A stretch of 64,000 nucleotides of DNA from CBDIHP01 sp965279195 (GTDB lineage: Bacteria; Planctomycetota; Planctomycetia; Isosphaerales; Isosphaeraceae): NCBI GenBank assembly GCA_965279195.1, contig CBDIHP010000048.1, positions 248,001 through 312,000 of the forward strand. The letters run 5' to 3'. Position numbers and translations under genes: made by a program. The notes beneath the pieces were generated by a model. That model saw nothing but the letters and a program-made list of their open reading frames with translations. It was not told where the DNA came from and did not search any database. This document shows positions 17,102 to 24,699 of the stretch, in pieces (positions within the stretch are counted from its first letter, which is position 1; each line of letters starts with the position of its first letter).

Positions 17102-19552
17102 ATGCTGGCCTGCCCCCCCGCAGAGCTGCTTCGCCGACTCGGCTCGGACTCGCTCTCGCCGGCCGATTTCGCCGCGATCGAGGCCCACGTCTCGGGCTGC
17201 GAACGCTGCCAGTCGGACCTGGAACGGATGGCGGGGGAGTCCGCCACGCCGACGGCCCTGGCCGTCGCGCCCTGGCCCCCCGGGCCCGTCGCGCCGGCGA
17301 TCCCCGGCTTCGAGATCGAGCGGGAGCTGGGTCGCGGGGGGATGGCGATCGTCTACCGGGCGTGGCAGCCCTCGGCCGGGCGACACGTCGCGATCAAGGT
17401 CGTGGGCGGCGGGCCGGGCGTCGGCGACCGCCAGCGAGCGCGGTGGCTGCGCGAGGCCAGGGCGATGGGGAAGGTCGCCCACCCCAACGTCCTGCCGCTC
17501 TACCAGGTGGACGAGCACGACGGCTGGCTCTACCTCGTCCTGGAGCTGATGCCCGGCGGCAGCCTCAAGGACCACGCCGACGGCCCGTTGCCGCCGAAGG
17601 CCGCCGCGCGGCTGGTCGAGTCGGCCGCCGGGGCGCTGGCGGCGGTCCACGCCGAGGGGGTGCTGCACCTCGACATCAAGCCCTCGAACATCCTCCTCGA
17701 CGCCGGGCCCGAACTCGGCTGGGACCGGCCGACCCCCAAGCTCGCCGACTTCGGCATCGCCCGCGAGCCGGGGGACGCCGAAGGGGCGGCGTCCTCGACC
17801 CAGATGGCGGGCACGCCGAGCTACATGGCCCCCGAGCAGGTGGCCGGGCCGAGGGGGGCGATCGGCGAGCCGGCCGACGTCTTCGCGCTCGGGGCCACTC
17901 TCTACGCCCTGCTCACCGGCCGGCCGCCGTTCCAGGCCGCGACGCCGCTGGAGACCATCGACCTGCTCCGCTCGCGCGAGCCCGCGCCGCCCCGGACGCT
18001 CGTGCCGGGCCTGCCGCGCGACCTGGAGACGATCACCCTTCGTTGCCTGGAGAAGGACCCGGCCCGCCGCTACCCCTCGGCCGGGGCCCTGGCCGACGAC
18101 CTCCGCCGCTGGCGCGAGGGGTTCCCGATCCGCGCCAGGCCCGCCTCGACCGCCGAGCGGGCCGCGCGCTGGTGCCGCCGCCACCCCGGCCTCGCCGGCA
18201 TGTGGGCGACTCTGGCCGCCGTGGTCGCCGCGAGCATCCTCGGGCTCTACGCCCTCTATCGCCAGACCGTTGCCGAGCGCGACCGCGCCAACCTCGCCCT
18301 GCAACGCTCCCGGGAGTCCGAGTCCGCCGCCTCCGGCTCCGTCGCCGCCCTCGCCGACATCCTCGACCAGACCATCAACTCCCCCCACGCCGAACTCCAG
18401 CAGCGCATGGAGCGGTCCTCGCGGGCGATCATCGACCTCACCGCCAGGTTGCGCAAGGCCTCGGGCCTGCCCACGGAGGATGTGCTGTCGATCATCAAGC
18501 TCCAGCGCAAACTCGTGCCGTTCCTCAACCGGACGAATCGCACCGAGCAATCCCGCGCCCTGCTGGAAGCGTGCGCCGGACTCCTCAGGTCCCGCCGCGA
18601 TGGCTCGCCGGAGGTCGAGTGGGAGTATGCGATGGTCCTGCTCTCGCTCGGGATCGTCGACCACTGGGAGGGGAACTACGCCGCCGCCCTGGCCCGATTC
18701 CGCGAGGTCGATTCGGCCCTGATTCCCATCCTGGGACGGATCGACGTGCTTGAGCCGGCCTATGGGACGTTCGTCTATCGCAATGGACTCGGCTTCGTCG
18801 GCACTTACCTGCGGGGCGACCCCGAGCTGCGACGACGCCTGAACGAGGAGAACCTGAGGCTGTTCGAGGCGATCGCCGCTCACATGCCCGACGACCCAGG
18901 CGTCGGGTTTGTGATCGCGGTCTCGCGCGATGAGATCGCCCCGGATGCCTCGACCCGGGCGGGGGTCTGGGCCGCCCTGGATCGTTCAGCCGACGCGCAG
19001 AAATCCCGTTGGAACCAGGAAATCATGATAGGGGAATGGGCCGGGCGCCGGATCCTGGAGGAGGTCCAGGGGGCCGGGCCGCCGGGACGATCCCGCACCC
19101 CCGAGGAATTCGCCTCCGACGTCCTGGCGGCCATGGACGCCCGCATCCGCACCCACCGGATCGGGCCGGCCGACGCCCGCGAACTCGCCGTGGGGATCGG
19201 CTCGGTCGCCGGCGTCGAGCTGACCGCCGCGAGGCGGGCGAAGCGGATGGAGGAGGCGCGGTACCGCTCCGACTGGCTGCTGGTCTACGCCCGGAAGCTC
19301 GTCGCCCGCGAGCCCCGTTCCGCCGCGCCCTACCTCGTGCTCGGCCGGGCCTATGAGCACCGCCAGAAGCTCCAGTGGGCCTCGGGCCAACCCGACGCGG
19401 CGGCGATCGAGCGAGACCTCCGGGCCTCGCTCGCCGCGGTCTGGACCGCCCTCGAACTCGACCCGGGATGGGAGGTTGCCCGGCTCGCCCTGGTCGGTGC
19501 GCAGGAAAAGTACATCGGGTTCGTCGTCCGCCCGGACGTCATCTCGCCATGA
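17102..19552 (+). CDS. Membrane serine/threonine kinase with N-terminal zinc-finger anti-sigma-like motif
   Basis: Protein of 816 residues. Residues 20-45 carry H29-x3-C33-x2-C36 (AHVSGCERCQSDLERM), the metal-binding pattern of zinc anti-sigma domains. The kinase domain spans about 70-330: glycine loop RELGRGGMAIVYRA, Lys99 in VAIKVV, HLDIKPSN at 189-196 with leucine replacing the usual arginine of HRD, DFG at 216-218, and GTPSYMAPEQ. One transmembrane helix lies near 363-385 (MWATLAAVVAASILGLYALY). The C-terminal 430 residues look like helical TPR-type repeats. It starts 7 bp after the ECF gene stop, so translation is probably coupled. Known in this phylum: kinases partnered with ECF factors. 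The fusion of a zinc-finger motif suggests direct sigma binding, which is inference. Confidence 0.92.
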   Translation: MLACPPAELLRRLGSDSLSPADFAAIEAHVSGCERCQSDLERMAGESATPTALAVAPWPPGPVAPAIPGFEIERELGRGGMAIVYRAWQPSAGRHVAIKVVGGGPGVGDRQRARWLREARAMGKVAHPNVLPLYQVDEHDGWLYLVLELMPGGSLKDHADGPLPPKAAARLVESAAGALAAVHAEGVLHLDIKPSNILLDAGPELGWDRPTPKLADFGIAREPGDAEGAASSTQMAGTPSYMAPEQVAGPRGAIGEPADVFALGATLYALLTGRPPFQAATPLETIDLLRSREPAPPRTLVPGLPRDLETITLRCLEKDPARRYPSAGALADDLRRWREGFPIRARPASTAERAARWCRRHPGLAGMWATLAAVVAASILGLYALYRQTVAERDRANLALQRSRESESAASGSVAALADILDQTINSPHAELQQRMERSSRAIIDLTARLRKASGLPTEDVLSIIKLQRKLVPFLNRTNRTEQSRALLEACAGLLRSRRDGSPEVEWEYAMVLLSLGIVDHWEGNYAAALARFREVDSALIPILGRIDVLEPAYGTFVYRNGLGFVGTYLRGDPELRRRLNEENLRLFEAIAAHMPDDPGVGFVIAVSRDEIAPDASTRAGVWAALDRSADAQKSRWNQEIMIGEWAGRRILEEVQGAGPPGRSRTPEEFASDVLAAMDARIRTHRIGPADARELAVGIGSVAGVELTAARRAKRMEEARYRSDWLLVYARKLVAREPRSAAPYLVLGRAYEHRQKLQWASGQPDAAAIERDLRASLAAVWTALELDPGWEVARLALVGAQEKYIGFVVRPDVISP

Positions 19553-19682
19553 TTTGTCGAATCAAAGAATGTGAAAAATTGAATCGGAAAACCCCGGTTC
19601 CGGGCCCCACTTGATTTCGACCATGGCCTGTGGTCAATAGGCCGGGTTCGGATTCGGGCAGATTCACACGGGGGGATGAGCG

Positions 19683-21065
19683 ATGGCGAAGGCGTCGGGG
19701 TACAGTCGGCGGGGGTTCTTGAAGGGGACGCTCGGGTTCGCCGGGGCGGCGGTGATCGCCTCGCGCGGGGGGCGGGCCGAGGGGTTCCGGTCGGCCAACG
19801 ACCGGCCGAAGATCGCCGCGCTCGGGACCGGGAGCCGCTGGTGCCAGAAGGCCACGGGGCTCAAGGGGCCGCACGGCGCGGCGCTGGGGATCCGCCTGCT
19901 GGGCGACTACGTCGGCGTCTGCGACGCGGATGAGTCCCGCCGCGGCCGGGCGGCCGAACTGGCGAAGGAGTGGTGCGGGGCCTCGCCCGAGATCGTCAAG
20001 GACTACCGCAAGCTGCTCGACCGCAAAGACGTCGACATTGTTCATATCTCCACGCCCGACCACTGGCATGCGAAGATGGCCATCGAGGCCATGCTCGCCG
20101 GCAAGGACGTGTACTGCGAGAAGCCCATGACCCTCACCATCGACGAGGGCAAGCTCATGGGCGAGGTCGCACGCAAGACCGGCCGCGTCGTCCAGATCGG
20201 CACCCAGCAGCGCAGCGAGGACACGTTCCTCAAGGCCATCGCCCTGATCCGCGCCGGCCGCATCGGCAAGGTGAAGAAGGCCACCTGCGTGATCGACGGC
20301 GCCCCGTCGAGCCCGTCGATCCCCGTGGCCGACGCCCCGAAGGAACTCGACTGGGACCTCTGGCAGGGGCCGGTCGCGAAGGTCCCCTATCGCTACCTCG
20401 CCGGCGACCACGGCGAGACGAAGAGCTGGTCCCGGTCGCACTACGAGTTCCGCTGGTGGTACGAGTACTCCGGCGGCAAGCTGACCGACTGGGGCGCGCA
20501 CCACGTCGACATCGCCACCTGGGGCCTCGACAAGACCAAGACCGGCCCGGTCTCGGTCGAGCCGGTGACGGTCAAGCACCCCGTCGCATTCAAGGACGGT
20601 TATCCGGTCGACGACTCCCGCTTCAACACGGCGACCGAGTTCCTGATCCGCGCGACGTTCGCCGACGGCACCCAGATCGACATCCGCCACGACGGCGAGA
20701 ACGGCATCCTGTTCGAGGGGACCGAGGGCAAGCTGTTCGTGAGCCGGGGCAAGATCAAGGGCGATGCCGTCGACGCGCTCAAGTCCAACCCCTTGCCCGG
20801 CGGCGCGATCGAGGAGGTCTACAAGGGCACCAAGGTCGTCGGCCACTATCAGAACTTCTTCGACTGCGTCGCCTCGCGCAAGGAGCCGATCTCCGACGTC
20901 TGGACCCACCACCGCGCCCTGTCGACCTGCCACCTCGCCGGCATCGCCGCCCGCCTCGGCCGGACGATCCATTGGGATCCCGACAGGCAGACCATCGTGG
21001 ATGACGTGCAGGCGCAGGCATTCCTGGCCCGCGAGCCGAGGAAGGGCTTCGAGATCCGGGTGTGA
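19683..21065 (+). CDS. Tat-exported Gfo/Idh/MocA family oxidoreductase
   Basis: 460-residue NAD(P)-dependent oxidoreductase. A twin-arginine signal (YSRRGFLKGTLGFAGAA) indicates folded export to the periplasm. The Rossmann part shows KIAALGTGSR, VDIVHISTPDHWHAKMAIEA and the cofactor/catalytic segment YCEKPMT at about residue 140. The C-terminal alpha/beta domain includes GGKLTDWGAHHVDIATWGLD, whose His-His pair is typical of the active site, and NFFDCVASRKEP near the end. The substrate is probably a sugar or polyol, not deducible here. The start is ATG 19683 after a GGGGGATGAG stretch. It is followed by a strong hairpin terminator at 21101, so it is likely monocistronic. Confidence 0.93.
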   Translation: MAKASGYSRRGFLKGTLGFAGAAVIASRGGRAEGFRSANDRPKIAALGTGSRWCQKATGLKGPHGAALGIRLLGDYVGVCDADESRRGRAAELAKEWCGASPEIVKDYRKLLDRKDVDIVHISTPDHWHAKMAIEAMLAGKDVYCEKPMTLTIDEGKLMGEVARKTGRVVQIGTQQRSEDTFLKAIALIRAGRIGKVKKATCVIDGAPSSPSIPVADAPKELDWDLWQGPVAKVPYRYLAGDHGETKSWSRSHYEFRWWYEYSGGKLTDWGAHHVDIATWGLDKTKTGPVSVEPVTVKHPVAFKDGYPVDDSRFNTATEFLIRATFADGTQIDIRHDGENGILFEGTEGKLFVSRGKIKGDAVDALKSNPLPGGAIEEVYKGTKVVGHYQNFFDCVASRKEPISDVWTHHRALSTCHLAGIAARLGRTIHWDPDRQTIVDDVQAQAFLAREPRKGFEIRV

Positions 21066-21100
21066 TCGCTCGCGGCTGGCCGTGAAGGAGAGATCGCTCG

Positions 21101-21138
21101 CGCGGGGCCGTCTTCGGATGGCCCCGCGTTTATTTTTG
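21101..21138 (+). terminator. Rho-independent terminator after the Gfo/Idh/MocA gene
   Basis: A 9-bp GC stem (CGCGGGGCC at 21101-21109 pairing with GGCCCCGCG at 21120-21128), a 10-base loop and the T-rich tail TTTATTTTT. It lies 36 bp past the stop at 21065. The remainder of 21139-21371 shows no gene. Confidence 0.8.
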
Positions 21139-21371
21139 GCGAAGGATTTCGCGTGGGGTAATTCGTTGCTGGGTATGGGGTTCGGTCGCGGCTGGGGTGT
21201 GCGGGATGGTCGAGTCGGGCAATTGTTTTGCACGCCGGGCGAGTTCTTTCTGGACTATGTCCCTGGCGTGCTGTGAAATGTCCATCTCCTTCGATTTATC
21301 GATGTGTTGATGGTAGTAGCCAGAGGACGGCGCGGGGTCGCGCTGCGCCTCGATTTTTGGGAGAACGACCG

Positions 21372-22550
21372 ATGAACGAGAAACCGAAGGGTCGGGCCGT
21401 CCAGGTGGGTGACCTGATCGAGCGGATCGAGCGCCTCGAAGCCTTGCTGACCAGGCATCTCGGCGGCCAGGAGGTCGATGATCTCGATCCCCCGGCGCGG
21501 GGGGGCGACGAGGAGAAGCGGGTCTGCTCCCTGCCGGATGTGCCCCTGCGCCAGCTTGATCCGGGCATCTCCCGCGAGCGAGAGAGCCTCATACGGAATA
21601 TCGAAAAGAAGTGGGTGAACGGGACCAAGCTCCGCTACGCGTTCTTCACGAGCGGCCCGAACGCGGGCGGGTCGGAGCAACTCGACCTCGTACGCGAGGG
21701 GTTCGAGGTCTGGAAGAATGTCGGGATCGGGATCGAATTCCAGGAGATCCGCGACCTGAACGAGGCCGAAGTCCGCATCGGATTCCTGCAGGGCGATGGG
21801 GCGTGGTCCTACGTCGGCCGCGACGTGATCAACGTCCCTCGGCAGAATGAGCGGACGATGAATTTCGGCTGGGATTTGACCCGCGACTCGCGACGAGAGT
21901 ACGTCGCCGTCCATGAGATCGGCCACACCCTGGGCTTCCCGCACGAGCACCAGAACCCCTTCTCCGGGATCGTCTGGGACGAGGAGGCGGTCTATCGCCA
22001 TTTCGGCGCCCCGCCGAATTCCTGGCCTCGCAGCACGACCTTCTTCAACATCCTGAGGAAGCTCTCGCAGGGCGAGGTCGAGGGGACGTCCTGGGATCCG
22101 GACTCGATCATGCACTACGCCTTCGAGGCCGGCCTGATCCTCCAGCCGGCGCAGTATCGCAACGGCCTGTCGCCCCACGGCGGACTGTCGCAGAAGGACA
22201 TCGACCAGGTCAGGCTGTTCTACCCGCCGCTCGATCCGCAGAGCGGTGCCGACCTCAAGGTCGGCCGATCCGAGCAGCTCGGGCTGGCCCCCGCCGAGCA
22301 GAAGAACTTCGTGATCAAGCCCGACGCCACCCGCGACTACACGATCCAGACCCTCGGCCTGTCCGACACCCTGATGGTCCTGTTCGAGGACCAGAACGGC
22401 GACCTCAAGTTCGTCGCCGGCGACGACGACAGCGGCACCGACCTCAACGCCCGGATCGTCGTGCGACTCTACAAGGGACGCCGCTACGTCCTCCGCGTCC
22501 GCCTGTACTCCAGCGCGATCGGCGGCAACACCGCCGTCTCGCTGTCCTGA
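21372..22550 (+). CDS. Astacin-like (M12A-type) metzincin metalloprotease with PPC-like C-terminal domain
   Basis: Protein of 392 residues from ATG 21372, with GGGAGA nine bases upstream. The catalytic zinc motif HEIGHTLGFPHEHQ (His181, Glu182, His185, His191) matches the metzincin HExxHxxGxxH with the extra Glu typical of astacins. The Met-turn is SIMHY (Met247). The N-terminus has a short leucine-zipper-like helix (VGDLIERIERLEALLTRHLG) and no signal peptide, unusual for this normally secreted class. The last about 85 residues (DYTIQTLGLSDTLMVLFEDQ; GRRYVLRVRLYS) look like a bacterial pre-peptidase C-terminal (PPC) beta-sandwich. Activity is predicted with confidence; substrate and compartment are not known. 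It could be cytoplasmic or use a non-classical export route. Confidence 0.9.
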   Translation: MNEKPKGRAVQVGDLIERIERLEALLTRHLGGQEVDDLDPPARGGDEEKRVCSLPDVPLRQLDPGISRERESLIRNIEKKWVNGTKLRYAFFTSGPNAGGSEQLDLVREGFEVWKNVGIGIEFQEIRDLNEAEVRIGFLQGDGAWSYVGRDVINVPRQNERTMNFGWDLTRDSRREYVAVHEIGHTLGFPHEHQNPFSGIVWDEEAVYRHFGAPPNSWPRSTTFFNILRKLSQGEVEGTSWDPDSIMHYAFEAGLILQPAQYRNGLSPHGGLSQKDIDQVRLFYPPLDPQSGADLKVGRSEQLGLAPAEQKNFVIKPDATRDYTIQTLGLSDTLMVLFEDQNGDLKFVAGDDDSGTDLNARIVVRLYKGRRYVLRVRLYSSAIGGNTAVSLS

Positions 22551-22672
22551 GATCGCCCGATCGCCCGTCGCCCGCAACTCGCCCAGGGCGGGCCTGTGAT
22601 CATCCGCCAAACCCTGTCGCATGAAAAGTGCAGAATTCTGTGAATGCTATTTTTGAATCATCGGAGGCTTCC

Positions 22673-23341
22673 GTGCATATCACGTCTCGCGTCGCACTCG
22701 TCGGATCCGCCCTCGCCATCGCATCCGCCTTGGGCACGGCCCGCGCCGATGGCCCTGCCAGCCCGACGTTCCACGGGCTCGTGGACCTCGAAAACACGGT
22801 CCAGATCGCCAGCGGGTTCAGCCCGGACAAGCTGGCCACGACCGTGATCTTCCGCAACATGGACGCGGCCGCCAGCAGGAGCAGCGGCAACGCGGTGGAC
22901 TCGCGGATCCAGACCATCAAGATCCCCATCGACAAGAATGAGAAGGGGATCAGGCTCACCCAGGACGTCCGGGGCTTCGTGAGCCGCAAGGGCAAGGCGA
23001 AGGCCACGCTCGTCGTCCAGGCCGCCGGCAAGACGACCGTGGTCGACCTCGACAAGGCCAAAAGCCCCGCCGGCGCGACCTCGAAGCCCGCCAACGCCTC
23101 GAAGGCCGTCGCGGATTCCCGGAAATCCGCCAACGACGCCGCCGCGAACCTCCCCGCGTCGGCCGCCACCCCCGACGGATCCTTCGACTTCATGACCCGG
23201 ATCGAGGCCAACGTGCCGGCCGGCGCGACCTATCAAATTACGCTCATGCTCCTGGTCGAACGACAGGGCGAGGCGGCCGACTCCGAGGCCCTCCTCGTCG
23301 TCGATTCCCTCGACGTCGAGCTGCGGCCCTCGGCCAAGTGA
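22673..23341 (+). CDS. Secreted protein of unknown function
   Basis: 222 residues starting at GTG 22673, with GGAGG six bases upstream. An ATG frame start 45 bp further upstream lacks this signal. The signal peptide (VHITSRVALVGSALAIASALGTARA) is followed by a beta-rich region (FHGLVDLENTVQIASGFSPD), a Lys/Ala-rich linker around residues 115-160 (ASKPANASKAVADSRKSAND), and a C-terminal strand-rich part (ATYQITLMLLVERQGEAADS). I recognise no family. It follows the metalloprotease on the same strand with a 122-bp gap. It converges on the ACT-domain gene, sharing the hairpin at 23351-23388. Confidence 0.75.
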   Translation: MHITSRVALVGSALAIASALGTARADGPASPTFHGLVDLENTVQIASGFSPDKLATTVIFRNMDAAASRSSGNAVDSRIQTIKIPIDKNEKGIRLTQDVRGFVSRKGKAKATLVVQAAGKTTVVDLDKAKSPAGATSKPANASKAVADSRKSANDAAANLPASAATPDGSFDFMTRIEANVPAGATYQITLMLLVERQGEAADSEALLVVDSLDVELRPSAK

Positions 23342-23350
23342 GCATCGAAC

Positions 23351-23388
23351 GGCGGCCGGCGCGATGCGACGCGCATCAGCCGGCCGCC
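23351..23388. terminator. Bidirectional hairpin between convergent genes
   Basis: GGCGGCCGGC (23351-23360) pairs with GCCGGCCGCC (23379-23388), with an inner GATGCG/CGCATC stem. It lies directly after the stop at 23341 and overlaps the stop codon of the minus-strand gene ending at 23376. No T-run follows, so it may act as a transcript-end stabiliser rather than a strict intrinsic terminator. Confidence 0.55.
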
Positions 23389-23903
23389 GGCTCGGCGGTG
23401 ATCTCGACGTTCAGCTCCCACCCGATCGACTTCAGCGTCTCGACCCAGCCGCCGTCGCTCGCCGGCGGCACCAGCACCAGGGCCCTCATCGAGAACAGGG
23501 GCATCGCGCTGGTGGGGGCGGGCAGGCAGTCGGACTCCATCTCCTCGATGCTGATGCCGTGATCGGCCAGGTGCCGGGCGACCTCGTGGATGATCCCCTC
23601 GTGGTCGGCCCCCTCGACCGCGATCCGGTACGGGGCCCAGCCCTCGTGCGGGTCGGCCCTGTTATGCGAGGGGGCGAACGTGATCCGGTACCCCCGGGCG
23701 ATCAGCATCCCGAACGTGTCGTCGAACCTCTCGGCCCGCTCGTGCGGCATCGTCACGAGCATGAGCGCCACGAACTCGCCCCCGAGCCGCGCCATCCGGC
23801 TCCCCTCGACGTTCCCCCCGCGCTCCAAAACCAGCCCCGTGACCTCCTCGACGATCCCCACACGGTCCGGGCCGGAGAGGGTCAGCACATAATTCCTCGA
23901 CAT
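23376..23903 (-). CDS. ACT-domain protein, glycine cleavage regulator (GcvR)-like
   Basis: 175 residues from ATG 23903; an upstream frame extension to 23984 lacks family similarity. Two tandem ACT domains are visible. The first begins NYVLTLSGPDRVGIVEEVTG (residues 4-24) and the second WAPYRIAVEGADHEGIIHEV (about 92-112), each with the conserved glycine at the strand-helix turn. ACT domains bind amino acids and control enzyme or regulator activity. The two-domain layout matches GcvR-type regulators. No glycine cleavage genes are in this window, although an L-serine dehydratase lies at 50617. It is cytoplasmic. The exact ligand is not predictable. Confidence 0.87.
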   Translation of the reverse strand: MSRNYVLTLSGPDRVGIVEEVTGLVLERGGNVEGSRMARLGGEFVALMLVTMPHERAERFDDTFGMLIARGYRITFAPSHNRADPHEGWAPYRIAVEGADHEGIIHEVARHLADHGISIEEMESDCLPAPTSAMPLFSMRALVLVPPASDGGWVETLKSIGWELNVEITAEPAAG

Positions 23904-24010
23904 CGATCGGTCCTTCGCCTGCGGGGCCTGGATTTCGAGCGTTTGGGGATGCCCGAGCCTAACGCCGCCGGCGCCGATCCGCAAGCCGTCGAGGGGCCGC
24001 CGGGCCGCCG

Positions 24011-24694
24011 TCAGTTCTCTTGCAGATTCGGATGCGAATCCCGAAATGCCTTGATCTCTTCGGCGGCGATCCTCGTATCCTTGACGTCGAGCTGGCGTAG
24101 CCGGGGCAGGGCACCCAGCGGCAAAAGCCCCTTGGACGTCGCGGGCACGCCGACGAGCGACAGCACCTGGAGGTTCGCCGCACCCTTGAGCGTCCCGAGG
24201 CTCTCGTCGGTCACCGGGCTGCCGTCGAGGTAGAGCACGGCCAGTTTCGGCAACGATTGCAGCCGGCCGAAGGCTGTGCCTCGCACCTGAGTGTTGTACA
24301 GATAAAGACCCGCCACATCGGGGAGAGTCTCGATCGCCTCCAGCCCCGCATCGGTCACCGGCACGTCCGAGAGCGTCAGGTTCTTCAACATCCTCAGGCC
24401 CCTCAGGTGGACGAGGCCCGCATCGGTGATGGCACTCGGGGCGGCGGTCGTCCCGATGGGTTTTGGATCCAAAGATGCGTTGATGATCGCAAGATTCTCG
24501 ATCGACGGCAGGCCCGCCAGGAATCGCAGGCCGTCGTCCGTCACGCTCGTGTTCGCCAGCCCGATGCCCCAGACGCGTTCGCTGTTCTTCTTGAGGAAGG
24601 CTTCCAGCGAAGCATCATCGAACGTCTTCCCCCGGAACGTGAACGAGTATCGATCCGGCGGCCCGAACCGGTTGAACAGCCGGGGGCTCCGCAC
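24011..24694 (-). CDS. Leucine-rich repeat protein, possibly N-terminally truncated
   Basis: 227 residues if begun at GTG 24694, five bases after the stop of the PEP-utilising gene (24700). The frame stays open upstream inside that gene, and no ATG or Shine-Dalgarno is available at the 5' end. Repeats of about 24 residues run through the protein: NTSVTDDGLRFLAGLPSIEN, LVHLRGLRMLKNLTLSDVPV, DAGLEAIETLPDVAGLYLYN, SLGTLKGAANLQVLSLVGVP. This is the planctomycete form of bacterial LRR. There is no signal peptide, whereas most relatives are exported. The 5' end coincides with a 19-bp sequence (24693-24711 region) also present inside pyruvate kinase. Reinitiation from the upstream gene, or decay of a longer gene, are both possible. 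Confidence 0.65.
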   Translation of the reverse strand: MRSPRLFNRFGPPDRYSFTFRGKTFDDASLEAFLKKNSERVWGIGLANTSVTDDGLRFLAGLPSIENLAIINASLDPKPIGTTAAPSAITDAGLVHLRGLRMLKNLTLSDVPVTDAGLEAIETLPDVAGLYLYNTQVRGTAFGRLQSLPKLAVLYLDGSPVTDESLGTLKGAANLQVLSLVGVPATSKGLLPLGALPRLRQLDVKDTRIAAEEIKAFRDSHPNLQEN

Positions 24695-24699
24695 TGAAT

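Noticed and set aside
23376..23903. Assignment of the ACT protein as an amino-acid biosynthesis enzyme subunit (IlvN-like)
   Set aside because: Two full tandem ACT domains and nothing else, with GcvR-like spacing; no ilv genes nearby.
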